A DNA stretch of 21,851 bases, taken from Rhodospirillaceae bacterium (GTDB taxonomy: Bacteria; Pseudomonadota; Alphaproteobacteria; MPNO01; UBA2964). Positions 6,878 to 12,750 of the stretch are shown in pieces. The translations under genes were made by a program, and so were the position numbers. Location of the stretch: positions 1 through 21,851 of the forward strand of contig JABJKO010000240.1 of the NCBI GenBank assembly GCA_018660305.1, in the 5' to 3' direction. The notes beneath the pieces are model-generated. The model searched no databases, was not told the DNA's origin, and worked only from the letters and a program-made list of their open reading frames with translations. The stretch's first letter is position 1. Each line of letters opens with the position of its first letter.

Positions 6878-8076
6878 TGAGTACGCACGCAGCCAAACTC
6901 GAAGCCAAGTACGGCGCCCGCAATTATGCGTCGCTGCCGGTCATCCTCACCCGCGCCGAGGGCGCCGATGTGTGGGACGAAGACGGCAAGCAGTATCTCG
7001 ACATGCTGGGCGCCTATTCGGCCGTGAGCCACGGTCATCGCCATCCGCGTCTGATCGCCGCGCTGACCGACCAACTTGGTAAGATCGACGTGGTCAGCCG
7101 GGCGTTTATGTCGGAGCCGCTGGGCGGGTTCCTCGAATGCGCCTGTAAAATGACCGGTATGGAGCGCGCCCTGCCCATGAATACGGGTGCGGAGGCGGTA
7201 GAGACCGGGCTCAAGGCGGCGCGCAAATGGGCCTATAAGGTCAAGGGTGTCGCCGACGATAAGGCGGAGATCATTGTTTGCGACGGTAATTTCCACGGCC
7301 GTACCATCGCCATCACCGGGTTTTCATCAGTGGATCAGTATCGCGACGGGTTCGGACCATTTCCGCCCGGCTTCGTGGCCGTGCCGTTCGGCGATGCCGC
7401 GGCCCTGGAAGCCGCCATCACGCCCAATACGGCGGCATTTCTGGTGGAGCCTATCCAGGGCGAGGGCGGGGTCGTGCTGCCCCCCGACGGCTATCTCGCC
7501 AAATGCGCCGAGATCTGCCGGGCCAACAACGTGCTTCTGATCTGCGACGAGATTCAGACCGGGCTGGGGCGCACTGGCAGGTTGCTGGCCTCGGACCATG
7601 AAGGCGTCAAACCCGACGGGTTGCTGCTGGGCAAGGCGCTGGGTGGCGGGTTGATCCCGGTATCCCTGTTTCTCGCCCGCAACGACGTCATGGACGTGTT
7701 CACGCCGGGCGATCACGGCAGCACCTTCGGCGGCTATCCGCTGGGTGCCGCCGTTGGCCACGAGGCTCTGAAAGTCCTCGATGAGGACAATCTGATCGAG
7801 CGGTCTTCGGTGCTCGGCCAGTATATGCTGGATAAGCTTAGTGGTCTCAACCATCCGGCCATCCTGGAAGTCCGCGGCCGGGGTCTGTTCGCCGGTGTGG
7901 AGTTCGATCCCAAAACGGTTTCGGCGTCGGACGTCTGTTATCGCTTGCTGGACAAAGGCGTGCTCACCAAGGACACCGCCCGCAACACCACCCGCTTCGC
8001 GCCGCCGCTCATCATCACCGAAGCCCAGATCGACAGTGCGGTGGACGCACTGGCGGCGGTGCTGCGGGAGCTGTAG
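6877..8076 (+). CDS. rocD: Ornithine aminotransferase
   Basis: A class III PLP-dependent aminotransferase of 399 residues, matching ornithine delta-aminotransferase, which converts ornithine plus 2-oxoglutarate to glutamate-5-semialdehyde and glutamate. Signatures: an N-terminal YGARNYASLPV block like that of known OATs, GAYSAVSHGHRHP, NFHGRTIAITGFSS, VEPIQGEGGVV, the PLP-binding DEIQTGLGRTG (D224), and the Schiff-base lysine K253 in LLGKALGGG, followed by GSTFGGYPLG. I use the ATG at 6877: GGGGAG (6865-6870) precedes it by 6 bases and it overlaps the arginase stop by one base (TAATG). Longer upstream in-frame starts would lie inside arginase. This is the last gene of the operon; downstream is the repeat-rich gap. 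A pyrroline-5-carboxylate dehydrogenase to complete the route to glutamate is not in the window. Confidence 0.93.
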   Translation: MSTHAAKLEAKYGARNYASLPVILTRAEGADVWDEDGKQYLDMLGAYSAVSHGHRHPRLIAALTDQLGKIDVVSRAFMSEPLGGFLECACKMTGMERALPMNTGAEAVETGLKAARKWAYKVKGVADDKAEIIVCDGNFHGRTIAITGFSSVDQYRDGFGPFPPGFVAVPFGDAAALEAAITPNTAAFLVEPIQGEGGVVLPPDGYLAKCAEICRANNVLLICDEIQTGLGRTGRLLASDHEGVKPDGLLLGKALGGGLIPVSLFLARNDVMDVFTPGDHGSTFGGYPLGAAVGHEALKVLDEDNLIERSSVLGQYMLDKLSGLNHPAILEVRGRGLFAGVEFDPKTVSASDVCYRLLDKGVLTKDTARNTTRFAPPLIITEAQIDSAVDALAAVLREL

Positions 8077-8225
8077 GTGGCTGCTCGCTATCGCAATTGT
8101 TTGTCATCCCGGACTTGATCCACTGGTGTCCGAAATTTTGAGAACCTGTTGAAACCGGCATGGTTCCTGCGTCTGCAGGAGATCGAGCCTTTTGAGACTC
8201 TGATTTCCGGGTCGGAGCCGTATCA

Positions 8226-8347
8226 CCCCCACCCTAACCCCTTGATGAGCTTCGCTCCTCAAGCCATCGAGGGGGAGGGGACTTAAAGGAGCAAGTCCCC
8301 GAAATACTTTCCCTCCCCCTTCTACAGGGGGGAGGTGTAGGTGGGGG
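8226..8347. repeat. Nested G/C-run intergenic repeat with internal hairpins
   Basis: Inside the larger inverted-repeat segment lies a second one. CCCCCACC (8226-8233) faces GGTGGGGG (8340-8347). Within it are a perfect 8-bp hairpin, GGGGACTT (8277-8284) with AAGTCCCC (8293-8300) around an 8-base loop, and a second, CCTCCCCC (8312-8319) with GGGGGAGG (8328-8335). The alternation of C-runs and G-runs is typical of small structured intergenic repeats. It may also act as a transcription barrier between the aminotransferase and the convergent SDR, but there is no T-tract of the classic terminator type. Confidence 0.6.
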
Positions 8348-8350
8348 GTC

Positions 8351-8368
8351 GCGCGCCGTCCGGCGCGC
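8351..8368. repeat. Perfect GC palindrome/hairpin
   Basis: GCGCGCCG (8351-8358) and CGGCGCGC (8361-8368) form a perfect 8-bp inverted repeat around two bases. It lies just outside the nested G/C-run repeat and inside the outer inverted repeats. No run of T follows on either strand (the plus strand continues TAAAAGC), so I do not call it a terminator. Confidence 0.5.
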
Positions 8369-8444
8369 TAAAAGCACTTCCGCACGTTAAACCGGAGGCC
8401 AGTGGAACAAGTCCGGGGTGACAGCCATGTGTTTGCGCCTGACC

Positions 8445-8498
8445 TTACCCCGTCTGGGCGAGCACGAAGTAGCGCATCTTGGCGTTGCCGGCGTCGGT
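8445..8498 (-). pseudogene. Remnant of a second alpha/beta-hydrolase gene (last ~17 codons)
   Basis: Read on the minus strand this stretch encodes DAGNAKMRYFVLAQTG and a TAA stop. It aligns with the C-terminus of the intact hydrolase 900 bp away (DAADAIARMRDFVLAQAG, TAA). At the DNA level the two agree at most positions over about 45 bases, including the stop codon and two bases beyond (compare 8443-8487 with 9335-9379). Nothing of the rest of the gene remains; the SDR stop codon abuts the fragment directly, in a different frame. The simplest reading is a leftover of a paralogue largely replaced by, or deleted next to, the SDR gene. Confidence 0.7.
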
Positions 8499-9238
8499 TA
8501 TCCCTCCATAGGTCCTTCTATGACGAGTTTTCCGTCTTCGTATGCCAGGCACTGTCCGCTTGATTCCAGGGTCAGCTGAGCGGCCAGCACGAAGGCGTTA
8601 CCCAGAATTTCCGGTCCCGGCATGGTTTCCTTGGCGGTCTCCGGCGCCGTCTCGGTTGCGATGGGAACACGGGGCGAAAACGATACAACGCAAATGTTCG
8701 ACTCTCTGACCTCCTCGGCAACGAAACGCGTGAAGGTTCTGATGCCATCCTTTGTCACCATGTAGGTCAGGGCGCCGGGCGGCTTGGTCCCGCCGCCGCC
8801 ATAAAGATTGATCATATGACCGCCGTTCCGGTTCTTGAGGTGCGGGATGGCATGCTTGGTGCAGAAAAATGTGCCGTAGAGATTGGTGCGAATGACCCGA
8901 TCCCAGAACTCGAGCGGCATGTCGCTTATGTGCGGCCAGAGAGGTGACCCCCACCGAAAATGAGGCACAATTCCCGCGTTGTTTACGAGGATGTCTATGC
9001 CCCCAAATTTTTCTGCAATCGTGTCGAACGTGCGCCGTACGTCGTCCTCGTTACGAACATCCAGCGCAACGGCTGTGGTCTCCGAGAACGCGCTGAGTTC
9101 CGCGGCGGCTTTCTCCGCCGTTTCCTGATTGATATCGGCGATGGCGATTTTGACTCCGTTTTCAGCGAGAGTCTTTGCGGCATGCTTGCCAATACCCTGT
9201 CCACCGCCGGTCACGATGGCGATTTTTCCCTTCAGCAT
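8498..9238 (-). CDS. Short-chain dehydrogenase/reductase (SDR)
   Basis: A classical-length SDR of 246 residues with the NAD(P)-binding TGGGQGIG near the N-terminus, ADIN after beta-2 (an acidic residue suggesting NAD preference), DVRNEDD, NNAG and the active-site pair YMVTK. The usual catalytic serine, expected 13 residues before the tyrosine, is absent: the segment reads NLYGGGGTKPPG, with Y or G in that place. Activity may therefore be altered. The ATG at 9238 is chosen because GAGGAG (9247-9252) sits 8 bases upstream; upstream GTG and ATG codons overlap that site. Three 60-base lines I counted have 52-53% GC against about 60-70% in lines of neighbouring genes, suggesting a different origin. 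Substrate unknown. It lies downstream of, and in the same direction as, the hydrolase gene, 97 bases away. Confidence 0.88.
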   Translation of the reverse strand: MLKGKIAIVTGGGQGIGKHAAKTLAENGVKIAIADINQETAEKAAAELSAFSETTAVALDVRNEDDVRRTFDTIAEKFGGIDILVNNAGIVPHFRWGSPLWPHISDMPLEFWDRVIRTNLYGTFFCTKHAIPHLKNRNGGHMINLYGGGGTKPPGALTYMVTKDGIRTFTRFVAEEVRESNICVVSFSPRVPIATETAPETAKETMPGPEILGNAFVLAAQLTLESSGQCLAYEDGKLVIEGPMEG

Positions 9239-9335
9239 TAGCATCACTCCTCGTTGAACTATGCATGCCCGTACGCCTTAGCGGATGGCGGAGTCCGTAC
9301 AAAGTATTGTCGCTGTGGCTCGATGTAAGTCCGCC

Positions 9336-10157
9336 TTACCCCGCCTGGGCCAGCACGAAGTCGCGCATCCTGGCGATGGCGTCGGCGGCGTCCGCATGAT
9401 CGGGGGCGTTGCCGACGAAATTATGGGGCTGGCCTTCGTATTTATGGACTGTCATTGAGCCGCCCAGGGACTGGTACTTTTCGGCGAAATAGCTGATCCG
9501 GATGTGGTTGATATTGCTGTCGTCGGTGCCCTGGATGCCGATGATGGGCGGCTTACGGGTCGCCTCTCCCCTATCCAGCACCATATAGGGGTTGCCGGTC
9601 GCCATGGCCGCCTCGTCGGCGAAAAAGGCCTTGTGCTTGGTCTGCAGCCCTTCATTGCCGTTTTCCTGAACCATGTGATAGCGCGCCAGAGGATCGAGGA
9701 TGGGCCAGCAGGCGATGAAAAAATCGAGGCTGGCATCAACATCGCTGAGCGCGGCGTCGGGTACGCAGTAGAGGGGATTCTCCGGTTGTAAGGCGATCAG
9801 GCCCATCATCTGGCCGCCGCTGGACGACCCCAGCCCGCCGATGATGCTGGGCTGGACATCGAGCGCCGCAAGGTTGGCCTTGAACCAGCGCACGGCAAAA
9901 TTGGAATCCTGGACGGGACCGGGAAACCGTGCCTGACCCGAGAGCCGGAAATCGAGGGCGAACACACCGATGCCGGCTTGCGCGAAATGTTCGTGGATGG
10001 GCTGGTTGTTGAACCGGTCGCCGGACTCCCACGCGCCGCCATGGGTGTCGATGACGAATGGCGCGGGTCCGCTCGCATTGGGCCGGTAGAGCCGCCCGAC
10101 CAGCTCGATGCCATCGATTGTCCGATAGGCGAAATCGTCCGCTGTCGTGTCTGTCAT
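9336..10157 (-). CDS. Alpha/beta hydrolase (HSL/BD-FAE-type esterase)
   Basis: A 273-residue cytoplasmic serine hydrolase of the alpha/beta-hydrolase fold, with no signal peptide. The oxyanion-hole motif HGGAW (H39-W43) places it near hormone-sensitive-lipase and BD-FAE-like esterases. The nucleophile is probably S112 in GSSSG (110-114), the acid D212 or D213 in GTDDSN, and the base H245 in GQPHNF. The substrate is likely a carboxylic ester or small amide, but nothing in the sequence says which. AGAGGA lies a few bases before the ATG. It follows the nitroreductase gene by 24 bases, so it is probably in the same operon. Its 3' end is duplicated as a fragment on the far side of the SDR gene. 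Confidence 0.9.
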   Translation of the reverse strand: MTDTTADDFAYRTIDGIELVGRLYRPNASGPAPFVIDTHGGAWESGDRFNNQPIHEHFAQAGIGVFALDFRLSGQARFPGPVQDSNFAVRWFKANLAALDVQPSIIGGLGSSSGGQMMGLIALQPENPLYCVPDAALSDVDASLDFFIACWPILDPLARYHMVQENGNEGLQTKHKAFFADEAAMATGNPYMVLDRGEATRKPPIIGIQGTDDSNINHIRISYFAEKYQSLGGSMTVHKYEGQPHNFVGNAPDHADAADAIARMRDFVLAQAG

Positions 10158-10181
10158 GTGATCCTCTTTTCTTGCTCGTGG

Positions 10182-10829
10182 TTACGCTTTGGCGCTTGGA
10201 AATACTTCGCCCCAGTGGTCCTGATAGACGATCTCTTCCAGATCGCCGCGCCGCACCGGGCCAAACTTGCCCAGGGGCCAGCCGATGGGGATGATGGCAT
10301 AGGAATGGACGCCCTTTGGAAGCCCCAGCGCCTCTTCGGTTTCCTTTTCATAGCGAAGGGCACGGGTTGTGAGGTTGGCGCCGAGCCCCAGAGCACGGGC
10401 CGCCAGCAGCATGTTCTGGACCGCCGGATAGACCGACGCGCCATCGGTGCGTTTTGGAATATTGTCGCCATGTTCCAGACAGGGCACGATCCATACCGGT
10501 GCCTCGTGAAAATGGTCGGTAAGATAAGCCACCGCCTTGTGCTGGCGGGCGTATTTATCCGGTGAGGAACCCGGCGGTATGGGCCGGGTCTGATAGCTCT
10601 CCGAAACATGGTCGTCGAAGGCGCGTTTGTAGAAGACCTGCACGGCCTTTTTTATGTCTGGATCCTTGACCACCAGAAAGCGCCATTTCTGGGTGTTGCC
10701 GCTGTTTGGCGCGCAGGTCCCGGCCTCCAGAATCTGGCGGATCAATTCATCGGGCACCGGGTCGGGTTTGAGCCGGCGCATGGCCCGCATATTGTGGATC
10801 GCCTCAAATAGTCCCAGTTCCTCGGCCAT
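10182..10829 (-). CDS. Nitroreductase family FMN-dependent oxidoreductase
   Basis: A 215-residue member of the nitroreductase superfamily: flavin (FMN) proteins that use NAD(P)H to reduce nitroaromatics, quinones or related substrates. The family layout is visible: an N-terminal MRAMRRLKPDPVPDELI block, AGTCAPNSGNTQKWRFLVV (FMN-binding region), the central TDGASVYPAVQNMLLAARALGLGANL block, and a C-terminal IGWPLGKFGPVRRGDLEEIVY. I use the ATG at 10829, which follows the OsmC stop by 10 bases and has AGGGA just upstream. A longer in-frame start at 10868 would run back into the OsmC gene. It sits between OsmC and the esterase in what looks like one minus-strand transcription unit. The physiological substrate is unknown. 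Confidence 0.92.
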   Translation of the reverse strand: MAEELGLFEAIHNMRAMRRLKPDPVPDELIRQILEAGTCAPNSGNTQKWRFLVVKDPDIKKAVQVFYKRAFDDHVSESYQTRPIPPGSSPDKYARQHKAVAYLTDHFHEAPVWIVPCLEHGDNIPKRTDGASVYPAVQNMLLAARALGLGANLTTRALRYEKETEEALGLPKGVHSYAIIPIGWPLGKFGPVRRGDLEEIVYQDHWGEVFPSAKA

Positions 10830-10839
10830 AATCTTTTCC

Positions 10840-11358
10840 CTATTGCTCCAGGTCCAGCGTCTCGCCATTGAGACGCACCGTGCGCTTGACTTCGGTGGGT
10901 TCGATCACCGCCTGCATGACGAAACAGCCGTTTTCGGCGGCCTGGATACAGGCGGCGACGCGCTCCGGCGGATCATCGGACTCAACGTCGAATTCGACCT
11001 CGAAACCCACCGTCGAGGCCTTCACGGTGCCGCGCAGCACCGAGCCATCGGTGCGAAAGCCGGATCGTACCGTGACCTTGGGATCGCGCAGGGTGATCTT
11101 CATCATGTCGCTATAACGATGCAGCTGGGTCAGGGCACAGAACCCCACCGAGAGCAGGAAATAGGTCAGCGGACGCGGCGCCGAATTTTCGCCGCCCATG
11201 CGTGGGCCTTCATCGGCGAATACCTCGAAATGGCTGCATTCGTCGGGCTCGACGATGTTGCCCTGCTTGCGCAGACCCTTGTCGGTAATGGTGACGATTT
11301 CCTGGCTGAACTGCCGTCCCTGCCAGCCATATTCCTTGGTGGTTTCCTGATCGGCCAT
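10840..11358 (-). CDS. OsmC family protein
   Basis: A 172-residue OsmC/Ohr-superfamily protein. Members are thiol peroxidases that reduce organic hydroperoxides using two conserved cysteines. C74 (SVGFCALTQLHRY) and C145 (AAENGCFVMQAV) occupy the expected positions, so the redox pair is intact. The N-terminal half carries the GGENSAPRPLTYFLLSVG segment characteristic of the superfamily. A GGGAG lies about 10 bases before the ATG. It is the first gene of the OsmC-nitroreductase-hydrolase run, which points to oxidative or electrophile stress handling; this is inference. An acid-rich loop (FDVESDDPPERV) is normal for the family. Confidence 0.9.
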   Translation of the reverse strand: MADQETTKEYGWQGRQFSQEIVTITDKGLRKQGNIVEPDECSHFEVFADEGPRMGGENSAPRPLTYFLLSVGFCALTQLHRYSDMMKITLRDPKVTVRSGFRTDGSVLRGTVKASTVGFEVEFDVESDDPPERVAACIQAAENGCFVMQAVIEPTEVKRTVRLNGETLDLEQ

Positions 11359-11424
11359 GATGCGCCGGCTCCCTGAACGCGCGCCATCATGTGCGGCGCT
11401 TTCAGATCAATTGAAGCACGGGTT

Positions 11425-11436
11425 GCCAAGCTTGGC
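11425..11436. promoter_or_regulatory. 12-bp perfect palindrome upstream of the OsmC gene
   Basis: GCCAAGCTTGGC is a perfect palindrome in the 105-bp gap between the amidohydrolase stop and the OsmC start, 67 bases before the OsmC ATG. Its position suits an operator for the OsmC-nitroreductase-hydrolase unit. No regulator gene or matching palindrome is beside it, so the role is a guess. Confidence 0.3.
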
Positions 11437-11463
11437 GATAGGGGGATCAGAAATTCTATTATC

Positions 11464-12600
11464 CTATTCCGCCGCCGACCGCACCGCCTTGCCATCGAGA
11501 TCCAGCGCAAACAGCTTCTTCGGGTTGTGGAACAGGATGTTGTCCTTCACATGATCGCTGATACCTTCGTAATCGCGGATTTGCACGGTCGCGTCGATAT
11601 CCGATGACGGGTCGCCATGTCCGTAATCGGTACCCACCAGCAGGCAGTTTTCACCGCAATATTTCAGCACCCAGGGCAGATCGTCATCGGTCTGGCAGGT
11701 GATGAAAATATTTGCCTGCTCGAACAAATTCTTAGGTGCGTCCGTGCCGGTAAGCTGAATTCGCCGTGCCGCCTCGTTATAGATCCACGGGACCCATTGC
11801 GCCGAGGCCTCGATGATGCCCCAGCGCAGCTTGGGAAATGTTTTTTTGATGTCGCTCATCAGCAGCAACATGGTGCCCGTGACCGTCGGCGTGCGGAACA
11901 GGGTAAAGGGAAGCGCGCGGCTTCCCGCCGCCGCATTATGGTACAGCTCCACATGGGCATCGCTGCCATTGGCGATGTGAACCGCCATGGACATGTCGAG
12001 ATTCTCCGCTTCCTGGTAGATCGGATAAAAACTCTCATCGATGAGGGAGCGGTCTTCATCCAGCGGCCGCATGAACACCGCCACCGCGCCGCGTTCCCTG
12101 GCCCAGCGCATCTGACGCACCGCCTCGTCGGGCTGCGAAAGGGGCACCAGGCACGACCATGGTAACCGGCCATCGCTCTGGTCCCAGATGGCGGCGAGCC
12201 ATTTGTTCCAGGCAAAGGTCATGGCGGCCTCGGCGTCGGGGTCCTGGGTCATGGGATAGAGCCACATGGTGGTGTGCAGCACCTGGATGTCGATGCCGAG
12301 CGCGTCCATGTGGTCGAGCCGGGCCTTTATGTTGCTGAGCTCGCGGGATTCCTGGGGCGTGCCCACATTGCGGTCGGATTTGCCCGCCGTGGTGCCGATG
12401 CCGTCGGGCGCCTCGACGGTGGCCAGCACGCGCGGGCCGATCTGGCCGTTGACCTCCCAGCGTTTGACGGTGGGATCCTTGGGGTCGGTGACGATATTCG
12501 GCCGGTATTTGGCCTCGGCCGGTTCCAGATGATCCCAGGTGAGATTGTTTTCGATGACATGTGCGTCGGAATCGATGACTGCTGGTGGAATATACGCCAT
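11464..12600 (-). CDS. Amidohydrolase 2 family metal-dependent hydrolase/decarboxylase
   Basis: A 378-residue TIM-barrel protein of the amidohydrolase 2 family (relatives include ACMSD and gamma-resorcylate decarboxylase). Metal-site motifs are visible: VIDSDAHVIE near the start (D12, H14), VHIANGS in the middle, and GTDYGHGD (D325 region) near the C-terminus. Members are often zinc-dependent decarboxylases or hydrolases of aromatic or cyclic compounds; the exact substrate cannot be read here. The start at 12600 is preceded by AAGGAGG, a near-perfect Shine-Dalgarno site at 7 bases. A longer in-frame start at 12810 would overlap the divergent MFS gene and has no such site. It is separated from OsmC by 105 bases, enough for its own control. 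Confidence 0.92.
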   Translation of the reverse strand: MAYIPPAVIDSDAHVIENNLTWDHLEPAEAKYRPNIVTDPKDPTVKRWEVNGQIGPRVLATVEAPDGIGTTAGKSDRNVGTPQESRELSNIKARLDHMDALGIDIQVLHTTMWLYPMTQDPDAEAAMTFAWNKWLAAIWDQSDGRLPWSCLVPLSQPDEAVRQMRWARERGAVAVFMRPLDEDRSLIDESFYPIYQEAENLDMSMAVHIANGSDAHVELYHNAAAGSRALPFTLFRTPTVTGTMLLLMSDIKKTFPKLRWGIIEASAQWVPWIYNEAARRIQLTGTDAPKNLFEQANIFITCQTDDDLPWVLKYCGENCLLVGTDYGHGDPSSDIDATVQIRDYEGISDHVKDNILFHNPKKLFALDLDGKAVRSAAE

Positions 12601-12652
12601 GGATACGCCTCCTTTGCCCTCTATGGACCTTAGCGTGCACCAAGTTGGCCGG

Positions 12653-12667
12653 TTTGCAAATGGCAAA
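12653..12667. promoter_or_regulatory. Possible operator: TTTGC-N5-GCAAA
   Basis: TTTGC (12653-12657) and GCAAA (12663-12667) form a perfect inverted repeat spaced by five bases in the 150-bp gap between the divergent amidohydrolase and MFS genes, 53 bases before the amidohydrolase ATG. The shape matches a dimeric regulator site. I see no confident promoter hexamers nearby and no regulator gene next to it. Confidence 0.3.
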
Positions 12668-12750
12668 GAGATGATGGCTCCCGGGGGCGACGGCGAATTC
12701 CCCATGCTGTATTCTGTGGGACATTCCTGTACCCAGTCCGGTTTCACCCC

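Larger units (their letters stand above)
8101..8424. repeat. Segment bounded by 26-bp imperfect inverted repeats
   Basis: The left arm (8101-8126, beginning TTGTCATCCCGGACTTGATC) and the right arm (8399-8424) are inverted copies matching at 23 of 26 positions. The 272 bp between them hold no credible gene. GTCATCCCGGACTTGATCC-like sequences are, as I recall, common dispersed intergenic repeats in alphaproteobacteria, so this could be a non-autonomous mobile element or two copies of one repeat. I see no clear target-site duplication and no transposase. The segment begins 25 bases after the aminotransferase stop, so in RNA the two arms could pair in the 3' untranslated region. Confidence 0.7.

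Noticed and set aside
8351..8368. Intrinsic terminator at the GC palindrome
   Set aside because: The hairpin is strong but no T-tract follows on either strand.
8098..8435. TGTTTG on both sides of the inverted-repeat segment (8098-8103 and 8430-8435) as a target-site duplication
   Set aside because: The left copy overlaps the repeat arm and the right copy lies six bases away from it, so they do not border the element as a true duplication would.
8077..8497. CRISPR array or small RNA gene in the repeat-rich gap
   Set aside because: There are no regularly spaced direct repeats, no cas genes and no recognisable RNA fold beyond simple hairpins.
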